Shown here: one piece after another, positions 23,593 to 31,477 of the stretch
How the letters are laid out: every line of letters begins with the position of its first letter
Position numbering within the stretch: position 1 is the first letter of the stretch
Assembly (NCBI GenBank): GCA_002385545.1
Contig: DGDR01000121.1
Span: forward strand, 46,580 to 78,056
Direction of reading: 5' to 3'
DNA: 31,477 nucleotides
From: Clostridium sp. UBA3947
GTDB taxonomy: Bacteria > Bacillota > Clostridia > Clostridiales > Clostridiaceae
Program-made: the position numbers and the translations under genes
The notes under the pieces: model-generated
Told to the model about the DNA's origin: nothing
The model's database searches: none
The model's input: only the letters and a program-made list of their open reading frames with translations

Positions 23593-24513
23593 TTGAGTAA
23601 CGTAAAAAGTATAAAATCTCAGAAGAAATTCTCAAGCAGTATTATAAATAAAAAGTCGATACCCTATCTATTATTGTTACCAGCCTTTATTTATTACGCA
23701 GTATTCTGGCTGGCACCGGTTCTTGCGGGAATGGTGGAAGTATTCACTGATACCAATGGTAATTTTACCTTAACAGAAAACTTTAAGTTAATGTTTCAAT
23801 CGGAATTATTTGATAAAGCTGTGATGAATACTGCTTTATTTGCAGCAGTTTCTGTAGTATTACAATACTTTATAGCCTTATTGCTAGCGGTGCTTTTATC
23901 TCGTAAGTTTAGAGGAGCTAAGCTTCTAATGTTCATAGCTATGATACCAATGGCTATAACTCCTACCGCTGTAGCGATACTTTGGAAAACTGGTTTGATT
24001 AAGGATGGTTGGCTAAATAGTATTTTAATGTCCTTACACCTTATAAAGGAACCTATAGTTTTTCTAAATGCAGAAGGCTTAGCAGCAGTATTTTTAATAA
24101 TATTAATAGATACATGGACTGTTACACCATCGGTAATGATAATTTTAACCGCAGGTTTACAGGGAATACAAAAGGAATTTAGGGAAGCGGCTTATACTTT
24201 CGGTGCAAACAAGTGGCAAATATTTAAGGATATTACCTTACCTATATTAAAGCCTTCCATTGTTACTTCAGTTATTTTAAGACTGATTGCAGCAATTCAG
24301 GTTTGGGCTATAGCAGTAATGGTACTTGGCTTTAGTAAGGTGCCTTTCCTAGTAGAAAGAATAGCCTTCTATGTAGACGTGGTACCTGGCGTGGCAACCA
24401 GTGAGAAGATTGCCTTTACCTTATCCTTTACTACCACAATTATAGTGCTCCTAGCTACAGTAATTTATCTGAAGGTAGCTAACAAGAAACCAAGTAAAGG
24501 AGGTAATAGGTAA
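23593..24513 (+). CDS. Sugar ABC transporter permease (MalF-type)
   Basis: A 306-residue integral membrane protein with six predicted helices, starting at TTG 23593 (AGAGGGG upstream; no nearby ATG). The first helix is IPYLLLLPAFIYYAVFWLAP. The cytoplasmic EAA loop that docks with the ATPase is EFREAAYTFGANKWQIFKDI at about residues 195-214, followed by TLPILKPS. Family: binding-protein-dependent transport inner membrane component, carbohydrate uptake transporter 1 group. It overlaps the next permease by one base (TAATG). It forms a heterodimeric channel with that protein. Confidence 0.92.
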   Translation: MSNVKSIKSQKKFSSSIINKKSIPYLLLLPAFIYYAVFWLAPVLAGMVEVFTDTNGNFTLTENFKLMFQSELFDKAVMNTALFAAVSVVLQYFIALLLAVLLSRKFRGAKLLMFIAMIPMAITPTAVAILWKTGLIKDGWLNSILMSLHLIKEPIVFLNAEGLAAVFLIILIDTWTVTPSVMIILTAGLQGIQKEFREAAYTFGANKWQIFKDITLPILKPSIVTSVILRLIAAIQVWAIAVMVLGFSKVPFLVERIAFYVDVVPGVATSEKIAFTLSFTTTIIVLLATVIYLKVANKKPSKGGNR

Positions 24514-25559
24514 TGGATAAATTAAATATTGTTCAAAAAACAGTAGTGAGTATAATTCTAGCCACAATGGTGATTATAGTTGTAGTTCCAATATTGTTCT
24601 TCCTTACTGTTGCCTTTTCAAACGATGTGGAAATGACCCAATTTCCAAAGAGAATCTTTCCTAGCTTCTCAGTTACGGTAAAGGTTGCTCCTGCAGAAAA
24701 TGGCGAGTACGAGCTCTTTTATGATAAAGGAGACGGAGAAGGCTATCGTTCCATCATAACAACTAAGAATGCTACCAAGCTAGAAAATCATTTTAAAAGA
24801 CAATATGGAGTAAACATATCAGGAGAAAAGCTACTAGAGGATTTTAGTGCAACTAGAGAAAATGGTCCAATGGAGTTTACCTATCGTAAGGACTTATTAT
24901 TTAACTTTAAACAGTTCTTTGCTATTGTTAATAACTCCAGTAAGGCCTTAAAGAATAGTATTATCGTTGCCTTATACACTATATTGATATCCTTATCCAT
25001 AGGAAGCCTTGCCGGTTATGCTATGGCAAGATACAACTTTAAATTTAAGGAAACCATAAATGTGGGAATGTTGATTGTTAGAATGTTCCCGGTAGTTGGA
25101 ATAAGTATTCCTATGGCAGTGCTGTTAATTAAGTTTGGCTTATTTGATACCTTAATAGGTCTTGCAATATTATATTCCATTCCTAATATTGCTCTTACAG
25201 CCTGGATAACTTCCAGTATATTTATAGGAATTAACAAGGAGCTGGAGGAGGCTTCCTATATCTTTGGAGGAAATGGCTTTAACACCTTCATGAGAATAAC
25301 ACTCCCCCTTGCCTTCCCGGCACTGGCTGCAAGCTCCATGTATGCATTTTTAGCAGCTTGGAATGATACTATATCAGCATTGATATTAACTAATGAAAAT
25401 CAGACCTTGGCATTGGTTGTATATAAGGCTATTGGAACAACCTCCAGTGGCATACAGTACGCTGCTGCAGGTAGTGTAATATTAATTTTACCTGCCTTGG
25501 TATTCACCTTCATTGTTAGAAAATATGTAAACCAAATGTGGGGCGGAGTAGAATTATAG
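24513..25559 (+). CDS. Sugar ABC transporter permease (MalG-type) with extracellular insert
   Basis: A 348-residue permease, the second half of the channel. Family members are usually about 270-300 residues; the surplus is an insert of about 65-70 residues after the first helix (about 48-118: VTVKVAPAENGEYELFYDKG ... GPMEFTYRKDLLF), predicted outside the cell and rich in beta-type sequence. The remaining helices and the EAA loop (ELEEASYIFGGNGFNTFMRI, about 240-260, then TLPLAFPA) are normal. The start overlaps the stop of the first permease. The insert may contact the binding protein, as the MalF P2 loop does in E. coli, but here it is on the MalG-type subunit. Confidence 0.92.
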   Translation: MDKLNIVQKTVVSIILATMVIIVVVPILFFLTVAFSNDVEMTQFPKRIFPSFSVTVKVAPAENGEYELFYDKGDGEGYRSIITTKNATKLENHFKRQYGVNISGEKLLEDFSATRENGPMEFTYRKDLLFNFKQFFAIVNNSSKALKNSIIVALYTILISLSIGSLAGYAMARYNFKFKETINVGMLIVRMFPVVGISIPMAVLLIKFGLFDTLIGLAILYSIPNIALTAWITSSIFIGINKELEEASYIFGGNGFNTFMRITLPLAFPALAASSMYAFLAAWNDTISALILTNENQTLALVVYKAIGTTSSGIQYAAAGSVILILPALVFTFIVRKYVNQMWGGVEL

Positions 25560-25570
25560 GAGGAATAAGA

Positions 25571-26674
25571 ATGAGCTATTTAGTGTTGAAAGATTTAGAA
25601 AAAAGATATAGCAAAAACGGTCCTTTGATAGTAAATAAGATGAACCTATCTATAGAAAAGGGCGAATTCATAGTATTCTTAGGACCATCGGGCTGCGGAA
25701 AGACTACTACTATAAGAATGATTTCTGGCCTTGAGGAAGTATCTGGTGGAGATATTTTAATAGAAGGGGAAAGCATACTTAATAAGAAACCTAGGGATAG
25801 AGGAGTATCAATGATATTCCAAAGTTATGCAGTATGGCCTCATATGACTGTGTTTGATAATATTGCTTATCCCTTAAAGTTAAAGAAGGTTCCTAAGGAT
25901 GAAATTAAAAAGAGGGTTTATGCAGCGGCAGAGGCAGCAGATATCACAGCCTTACTAGACAGATATCCTGCACAGATGTCCGGCGGACAGAGACAAAGGG
26001 TGGCTGTAGCTAGAGCTATAGTAGTTAAACCAAAGATATTCCTAATGGATGAACCCCTTTCAAATCTGGATGCAAAGCTTAGAGTTTCCATGAGAACAGA
26101 GCTTAAGAATATTCATAACAAGGAGCATTCTACCACTATATTCGTAACCCACGACCAGTCAGAGGCTATGAGCTTGGCAGACAGAATCGTTGTTATGAAT
26201 AAGGGAGTAATTGAGCAAATTGGTACACCAATGGAGGTATATCATGACAGTGCTACTAAATTTGTTGCTTCCTTTATTGGTACACCACCTACAAATTTCT
26301 TTTCTGTTAAACTAGAAAGCTTAGGTAACGAACTATTTGCAGTATCAAAGGGCTTTAAATATAAGATAAACAAGGAAATAGAAGGGCCTTTAAAGGCATA
26401 CTTAAACAAGGAAGTAGATTTGGGTATAAGACCAGAATTTATAGGAGTTTCTCTTGATGGTAAGAAGGATGATAGCTATCTTTGCGATGCCACTATAGAG
26501 TTTGTGGAGCCACAAGGAACCCACTCTATTCTAATAACCCATATTGAAGGGGAAGAAGTTAAGATAATGACAACAGAATATATGGATATTAGACCAAATA
26601 CAAGGGTTTCTCTTTATGTTAAAGATGGAAAGGCAATGTTCTTTGATAAGGAAACAACAAAGAGAATAAAATAA
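25571..26674 (+). CDS. Sugar ABC transporter ATPase (MsmK/UgpC/MalK type)
   Basis: The protein has 367 residues from ATG 25571, which follows AGGAGG closely; a longer frame from 25538 overlaps the permease end and is unlikely. Walker A is GPSGCGKTT (about residues 38-46), the Q-loop is in MIFQSYAVWPHM, the signature is MSGGQRQRVAVARA (about 135), Walker B is IFLMDEPLSNLD (about 156) and the switch His is in FVTHDQSEA. The C-terminal third (about 240-367) is the TOBE/OB-type regulatory domain typical of MalK/UgpC/MsmK. It energises uptake through the two preceding permeases. It is encoded in the operon, so the importer is complete here and need not borrow a shared ATPase. Confidence 0.93.
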   Translation: MSYLVLKDLEKRYSKNGPLIVNKMNLSIEKGEFIVFLGPSGCGKTTTIRMISGLEEVSGGDILIEGESILNKKPRDRGVSMIFQSYAVWPHMTVFDNIAYPLKLKKVPKDEIKKRVYAAAEAADITALLDRYPAQMSGGQRQRVAVARAIVVKPKIFLMDEPLSNLDAKLRVSMRTELKNIHNKEHSTTIFVTHDQSEAMSLADRIVVMNKGVIEQIGTPMEVYHDSATKFVASFIGTPPTNFFSVKLESLGNELFAVSKGFKYKINKEIEGPLKAYLNKEVDLGIRPEFIGVSLDGKKDDSYLCDATIEFVEPQGTHSILITHIEGEEVKIMTTEYMDIRPNTRVSLYVKDGKAMFFDKETTKRIK

Positions 26675-26697
26675 CAGGGAAAAAAGAGGGTATTGCC

Positions 26698-29325
26698 ATG
26701 GATAAAGTTATAGTTGCTGCTTCTACCCATTGGGATAGAGAGTGGTACAGAACCTTTAATGATTTTAGAATTCGTCTATGTGATTTAATGAATAACCTTA
26801 TAGAGCTTCTGGAAAAGGACGATGATTTTCACTGTTATACTTTCGACGGACAGAGCGTTGTATTAGAGGACTATCTAGAAATATTCCCTCAAAATAAAGA
26901 ACGGATAGAAAAGCTAGTGGCCAAAGGCAAATTAACCTTTGGCCCCCTTTATAACCTTCCAGACGAATTTTTGTCTAGTGGAGAAGCACTGGTGAGAAAT
27001 TTTCTCATAGGTCATAAGATATGTTCCCAGATGGGAGGGAAAATGCAGGCAGGATATATTCCAGATAATTTTGGACACACATCCCAAATGCCACAAATAT
27101 TAAAGGGCGTTGGAATAGATACAGCCTTCTTTTTTAGAGGTTGCCATATTGATACCCTAGGCAGCAAGGAGTTCTTCTGGAAGGCTCCTGATGGCTCAAA
27201 GGTTCTAGGTGAATATATGCTGTTAGGCTATTGGAGCCTTAAGAGCTGGGGAAAGCTAGGTATGTCTGTGGAGGAACACTTTAAAAAGGCCTATGAAACC
27301 TTAAAGGCAAAGAGTAAGCTAAACATCTTTTTGCTTATAAACGGTTCGGATCATTTATATCAGGACCCAGCCTTCACCAACATGCTAAAGCAGGTGCAGG
27401 AAAGCTTTAAGGACTTGGATATAAAAAATGGCTCCATAGAAGAATATGCAAGGCTAGCCTTAGAAAGAGCTAAGGACGCAAAGTTAAGGGAAATATCAGG
27501 TGAACTAAGGGACTTTCGCTATGGACCAGATCCTAATGCGGTAGGCTCCACAAGACACTATTTAAAATATGCTATGTTTGAAGCCTTGAGAGAGCTAGAA
27601 AGGTATACAGAACCCCTTAACACCATTGCCTACAAGGAAGGGGAAACCTATCATGCAGAGTTGATAACCTATGGTTGGAAGCAGATACTAAAGGCCTTGG
27701 CCCACGACGCTATTACAGGCTGCTCCAGCGATGAAGTTATAGAGGAGGTTTATAGCTATATTAAGACTGCTAAGAAAATAGCTTCTAGGTTAACGGAAAT
27801 TGCCTTGGAGAAGCTTGCAGAAAAAATTAGCACTGAAAAATTAAAAGATGGAGAGCAATATTTAAGGCTCTTTAATCCCCTTCAATTTGATAATACTACT
27901 GTTACGGAAGCAATAATACATGTTGAAAATCAAGAGAGAGTCTGCGATATAGAACTTTATGATGAAGAGAGAAAGCCCATTACCTATGAATACTTAGATA
28001 TGTGGGATGAGGTAATAACAAGGGAATTTAAGTACGAAAGCAAGGAAAAAGTATACAGAAGATGTTTCAAGATAAGATTTGAAGCAAAGAAAGTACCAGC
28101 CTTAGGCTTTAAAAACTATATAGTAAGACCAGTTACCGCTATGGAAAAGCGTCAGGCAGAACTCTATATAAGAAGGCAAGGCTCAGAGAGATTTATAGAA
28201 AATGAATTTTACAAAATAAGTCCAGACTCAAAGGGAAGTTTAACTATATTAGATAAGAAAAACCAAAAAGAGTATAGGAATATGAACACATATATCAGCA
28301 GAGGGGATATAGGGGATGAATATCAACATGTATCACCCTTAGTAGATGAGCATGTATTTGCCAGTTTAAGGAGTGTTTCGGTAATTAAAAATTCCACCTT
28401 GGCAGCTACCTTAAAAATTAAATCGGTATTGAATGTGCCAAAATCCGCCGACGAAAGGTTTTTAGGCAGAAGTCAGGAATATGTGGAGTGCCCTATTGAA
28501 ACTGAAGTTACCCTATACAAGGGTTGTGAGAGGATAGATTTTAAGGTGGAAATAGAGAACAGGGCTGAGAACCATGTGATTACTGCCAAGTTCCCTACTG
28601 ATTTCATAAATCCAGTAGACTACTCTCATGTTAGCTTCGATGAAGTGGAAAGGGATAATAGACTATTTGATTTTGATAAGGATCTAAGATCCACCCAGTC
28701 CTTCTTAAAGCCTATGCAGTATTACGCAGGCATAAAAGGAGAGGATGGAGCCTTAAATGTTATAGCAAGAGGAATATATGAATATCAAACTAAGCCTTCA
28801 GAAAAGGGCCTGGATTTGTACCTTACTTTACTTAAAAGTACTTCCTATATGTTTAGAGACATTCCTATATCATGGCAAAGTGGACAGCACTCAACTACAC
28901 CAATTATATCAACGGAGGATTCAAAGGAATTAGGGAAAAGTACCTTTTACTATTCCTTATATTTTGGCAGGGAAAAGCTAAGTGAACTGTCCCAGCAATA
29001 TATTTATCCTCTCCGAAGCTTTGATGTAAGAAAGGACACTAAAGGTTCAGGAGAAAAGTTAAAGCTTCAGTCCTTTATTCATATAGATAACAGCGATATA
29101 GTGCTTACTGCAGTAAAGAAGCATGAATACAGCGAAGGTATAGTCCTTAGATTATGCAACAGCAGGAAGGAAGCTTGTGATGCTAATATTAGTCTTGGTT
29201 TTTCTTGCAGCAAAGGGTACTATGCAGACTTGCTAGAAAATCCTAAGGAAGAATTAGAAGTAAAAGAAAATAGAATAGCTATCAAGGTAGGAGCTAAAAA
29301 AATAATAACATTAGTTTTGTATTAA
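26698..29325 (+). CDS. GH38 alpha-mannosidase (MngB-like)
   Basis: An 875-residue GH38 retaining alpha-mannosidase, close to the length I recall for E. coli mannosylglycerate hydrolase MngB. Zinc ligands and active site are visible: STHWDREWY (His11, Asp13), nucleophile Asp123 in YIPDNFGHTSQMPQ, and His336 in LAHDAITGCSSDEV (zinc ligand). A helical middle and long beta-rich C-terminal domains follow as in the family. No signal peptide, so it works on imported glycosides. It is the fifth gene of operon 2, 24 bp after the ATPase. Candidate substrates are 2-O-alpha-mannosylglycerate, as for MngB, or short alpha-manno-oligosaccharides. Confidence 0.9.
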   Translation: MDKVIVAASTHWDREWYRTFNDFRIRLCDLMNNLIELLEKDDDFHCYTFDGQSVVLEDYLEIFPQNKERIEKLVAKGKLTFGPLYNLPDEFLSSGEALVRNFLIGHKICSQMGGKMQAGYIPDNFGHTSQMPQILKGVGIDTAFFFRGCHIDTLGSKEFFWKAPDGSKVLGEYMLLGYWSLKSWGKLGMSVEEHFKKAYETLKAKSKLNIFLLINGSDHLYQDPAFTNMLKQVQESFKDLDIKNGSIEEYARLALERAKDAKLREISGELRDFRYGPDPNAVGSTRHYLKYAMFEALRELERYTEPLNTIAYKEGETYHAELITYGWKQILKALAHDAITGCSSDEVIEEVYSYIKTAKKIASRLTEIALEKLAEKISTEKLKDGEQYLRLFNPLQFDNTTVTEAIIHVENQERVCDIELYDEERKPITYEYLDMWDEVITREFKYESKEKVYRRCFKIRFEAKKVPALGFKNYIVRPVTAMEKRQAELYIRRQGSERFIENEFYKISPDSKGSLTILDKKNQKEYRNMNTYISRGDIGDEYQHVSPLVDEHVFASLRSVSVIKNSTLAATLKIKSVLNVPKSADERFLGRSQEYVECPIETEVTLYKGCERIDFKVEIENRAENHVITAKFPTDFINPVDYSHVSFDEVERDNRLFDFDKDLRSTQSFLKPMQYYAGIKGEDGALNVIARGIYEYQTKPSEKGLDLYLTLLKSTSYMFRDIPISWQSGQHSTTPIISTEDSKELGKSTFYYSLYFGREKLSELSQQYIYPLRSFDVRKDTKGSGEKLKLQSFIHIDNSDIVLTAVKKHEYSEGIVLRLCNSRKEACDANISLGFSCSKGYYADLLENPKEELEVKENRIAIKVGAKKIITLVLY

Positions 29326-29343
29326 CTGGTTAGGAGAAGTTTT

Positions 29344-30969
29344 GTGATGAAGATTTATAGTCTTCCTAGAGGCATGTATTTTAGTAAAAAGGAATACAGT
29401 CCCTTTGACCTAAAGCCCTTTGAAAAAACTAAGGAAAGATTACCCAATCCAATATTAAGCAACAATAAGAAAATAATAGACTGTTATTGGTATGCAGTAA
29501 GGCTGGCCTTTAAAAATGTTAAGAGACCAACGAGGGAAAGCGGTTTTGTAAGTGATTTTGTAGATGCAGCCTTTAATGAAGATATATTTATGTGGGATAC
29601 CGCCTTTATAACTATGTTTTGTAATTTGTTTCATAGGTTTATACCAGGTATATGTTCCTTAGATAACTTTTATTGTAAGCAGCTAGAGGATGGGGAGATA
29701 CCAAGGGAATTGGAAAGAGAAAGCGGTAAGGATTTTTACAAGTGGGTAAATGCGTATGATAAACCTCTTTACTCCTATTTTCATAACAATTATGGATATA
29801 GAAGATTAAAAGAAATTAATAATCTCAGCTATGAGCAAATGTATAAGCCTAATTTAGGCAGGAAGGTTGAAAAGAACCCATACTTAACCTTAGATAACTT
29901 GAATCATCCTATAATGGCTTGGGCAGAGTACGTAAGTTATTTGCAAACGGGAGATATAGAAAGATTAAAGCTAGTACATGAGCCCTTGTTTCATTATTAT
30001 AAAGCCCTTTGGTATCACCTTAGACATAAAAACAACCTGTACGTTACAGATTGGGCTAGTATGGATAATTCTCCAAGAAATAAGTATTTAGGTTGTGCTG
30101 TAGATACTAGCTGCGAAATGGTGCTTTTCGCAAGAAATCTTATAGATATAATGGAGGAATTGCTAAAGCATGGGCTTATAGATAAGACCTTATACCGAGA
30201 TAGAAAGGCTTTTTTAGAAGAGAGCTCGGAGGCTACAAAGGAGGCTATTAATGGTCTGATGTGGGACGAAAGGCAAGGCTTTTATTTCGATTTAAAGGAT
30301 GATGGTGAAAGAGCACCAGTAAAAACCATAGCTGCCTTTTGGACTCTAATTTCTGGAGTGGCCAGTGAAAAGCAGGCAGAAAGATTAGCAGCTTGGCTGG
30401 AGGATAAGGCTACCTTTAACCGAATTCACAGGATTCCTGTCTGCGCGGCAGATGAAGAGGAATATGATGGCCAAGGAGGCTACTGGAGAGGCTCCGTATG
30501 GGCACCTACCAATACCATGGTCATATACGGACTACTGAAGTATGGCTACCATAAATTAGCCAAGGATATAGCCTTAAATCATTTGGATAACGTGGTTAAG
30601 GTCTTTGAAAGCACAGACACCATATGGGAGAACTATCCTCCAGACCATATAAGTTCCGGTAATGCAGATAAAAAGGACTTTGTAGGCTGGTCTGGTCTAG
30701 GACCAATCCTATATTTGATAGAGTTTAAAATTGGCTTAAAGGCAGATGCTATAAAGGAGCAGGTGACCTGGTCTATAAATAGTGAAGAAGAACTAAGCGG
30801 TTGTGAAAACTATTGGTTCTTTGGTAAAACTGCTAGCTTTTATGCCATCAATAAAGAAGGAAAAATATGCCTAGACATAAAAACTACGGATAAATTTAAG
30901 CTCCAAGTAAAGCACTTAGACAAGATAAGAGATTATTTTATCGATGGAGATACTTTTATTGAGCTTTAA
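29344..30969 (+). CDS. GH63/MGH1-like glycoside hydrolase (trehalase-like (alpha/alpha)6 barrel)
   Basis: A 541-residue protein starting at GTG 29344 or ATG 29347 (AGGAG suits either). It has the (alpha/alpha)6-barrel motifs of the MGH1-like/GH63 group: EDIFMWDTAFITMF, TDWASMDNSPRNKYLG with the general-acid Asp241, GYWRGSVWAPTNTMVIYGL, and WENYPPDHISSG with the likely base Glu429, then DFVGWSGLGPI. This group includes mannosylglycerate and glucosylglycerate hydrolases. No signal peptide. It lies 18 bp after the GH38 gene. Mannosylglycerate/glucosylglycerate hydrolase is the favoured guess from family and context; trehalase or another alpha-glucosidase is the alternative. Confidence 0.85.
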   Translation: MMKIYSLPRGMYFSKKEYSPFDLKPFEKTKERLPNPILSNNKKIIDCYWYAVRLAFKNVKRPTRESGFVSDFVDAAFNEDIFMWDTAFITMFCNLFHRFIPGICSLDNFYCKQLEDGEIPRELERESGKDFYKWVNAYDKPLYSYFHNNYGYRRLKEINNLSYEQMYKPNLGRKVEKNPYLTLDNLNHPIMAWAEYVSYLQTGDIERLKLVHEPLFHYYKALWYHLRHKNNLYVTDWASMDNSPRNKYLGCAVDTSCEMVLFARNLIDIMEELLKHGLIDKTLYRDRKAFLEESSEATKEAINGLMWDERQGFYFDLKDDGERAPVKTIAAFWTLISGVASEKQAERLAAWLEDKATFNRIHRIPVCAADEEEYDGQGGYWRGSVWAPTNTMVIYGLLKYGYHKLAKDIALNHLDNVVKVFESTDTIWENYPPDHISSGNADKKDFVGWSGLGPILYLIEFKIGLKADAIKEQVTWSINSEEELSGCENYWFFGKTASFYAINKEGKICLDIKTTDKFKLQVKHLDKIRDYFIDGDTFIEL

Positions 30970-31018
30970 ATATTACTGAATTAAATTTGACTAAATACAC
31001 ATACGTTGGAGGTAAATA

Positions 31019-31477
31019 ATGAAGGACTTTATGAATAAAACCTTAGACTTATTAAAAGTAATTTATAAGGGTGAGACTTTTGATAATGCAAAGAAGATAC
31101 TTTTTTCACTCCATGACAAATGGGAGAGCCATAAGAGACTAACAAAGGTGGAATTAAATGAAAAGGATGTTATGCTTATTACCTATGGAGATGGAATAAT
31201 AAGCCATAAGGAAAAACCTTTGAGAACCTTGAAAAGGTTTTTAGATAGTAATTGCTCAGAGGAAATTACAGATGTACATTTGCTTCCTATTTGCCCCTAT
31301 ACTTCCGATGACGGCTTTTCCGTGTCCGATTATAAAAAAGTAAATGAAGAATTGGGAGATTGGGAAGATATAAGGGAACTAAGTAAAAACTATGGATTGA
31401 TGCTTGATGCGGTAGTTAACCATTCCTCTAAATCCCACCCTTGGTTTCAGGCCTGCCTAGCCTGTGAAGATGAATAC
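31019..31477 (+). CDS. GH13_18 glycoside phosphorylase, 5' part (glucosylglycerate phosphorylase-like)
   Basis: The first 153 residues are present; the gene runs off the window. GGAGG precedes ATG 31019. ITYGDGIISH, VHLLPICPYTSDDGFSVSDY, KVNEELGDWEDI and LMLDAVVNHSSKSHPWFQ mark GH13 subfamily 18 (sucrose phosphorylase family), retaining enzymes that yield alpha-glucose 1-phosphate. The DDGFSVxDY form is what I associate with glucosylglycerate/glucosylglycerol phosphorylases such as E. coli YcjM, whereas sucrose phosphorylases have DRGF/DAGF variants. Catalytic Asp and Glu lie beyond the window end. Last visible gene of operon 2. Confidence 0.88.
   Translation, partial: MKDFMNKTLDLLKVIYKGETFDNAKKILFSLHDKWESHKRLTKVELNEKDVMLITYGDGIISHKEKPLRTLKRFLDSNCSEEITDVHLLPICPYTSDDGFSVSDYKKVNEELGDWEDIRELSKNYGLMLDAVVNHSSKSHPWFQACLACEDEY

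Noticed and set aside
31019..31477. Sucrose phosphorylase (gtfA) as in a raffinose msm operon
   Set aside because: The GH13_18 family fits, but the DDGFSVxDY motif points to the glucosylglycerate/glucosylglycerol branch; left open because the catalytic and acceptor loops lie beyond the window.

Overview
The window is AT-rich DNA from a low-GC Gram-positive bacterium, most likely a member of Clostridiaceae (Clostridium sensu lato). The signs are strong GGAGG-type ribosome sites, sigma-A promoters with extended -10 boxes, heavy AGA/AGG and ATA codon use, a lipobox-type binding protein, and several clostridial families (Rpn/PD-(D/E)XK transposase-like protein, SplB-like radical SAM protein, HAMP-less chemoreceptor). 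No rRNA, tRNA or CRISPR array was seen.

Left part (1-4779): the 3' end of a HEAT-like protein, then a translationally coupled pair, a divergent HSP90/HtpG-like ATPase and a TPR-like helical protein. A bidirectional terminator, two divergent small coiled-coil proteins and a SemiSWEET-type sugar carrier follow.

Middle part (4780-14763): mostly single housekeeping or accessory genes: HAD phosphatase, Nudix hydrolase, GNAT acetyltransferase, MTA/SAH nucleosidase, a HAD protein with an altered motif I, an ANT(6)-like aminoglycoside nucleotidyltransferase, a radical SAM protein, a six-TM chemoreceptor and a metallophosphoesterase. It also holds decay: a truncated phosphoesterase, an Rpn-type transposase-like pseudogene with several lesions, and a HIT-protein remnant. 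A long imperfect hairpin lies at 4808-4902.

Right part (14945-31477, running off the edge): a large carbohydrate-utilisation locus. Operon 1 is Gfo/Idh/MocA oxidoreductase - GH65 phosphorylase - GH36 alpha-galactosidase, closed by a terminator. A convergent LacI-family regulator is followed, divergently, by operon 2: binding lipoprotein - permease - permease - ABC ATPase - GH38 alpha-mannosidase - GH63/MGH1-like hydrolase - GH13_18 phosphorylase (cut by the window end). Four copies of a GAAAACGTTTYC-like operator sit at the promoters of both operons and of lacI, so one LacI-type repressor, possibly with CcpA, probably controls the whole set.

Gene content resembles the Escherichia coli ycjMNOPQRSTUV-ycjW locus (GH13_18 glucosylglycerate phosphorylase, ABC importer, Gfo/Idh dehydrogenase, GH65 kojibiose phosphorylase, LacI regulator), but with three added hydrolases (GH36, GH38, GH63-like). 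All five enzyme families have known members acting on alpha-glycosides of glycerol or glycerate. My main hypothesis, which is inference, is an importer-linked pathway for such compatible-solute heterosides (glucosylglycerate, mannosylglycerate, glucosyl- or galactosylglycerol). A broader alpha-oligosaccharide or raffinose-type pathway is the chief alternative.
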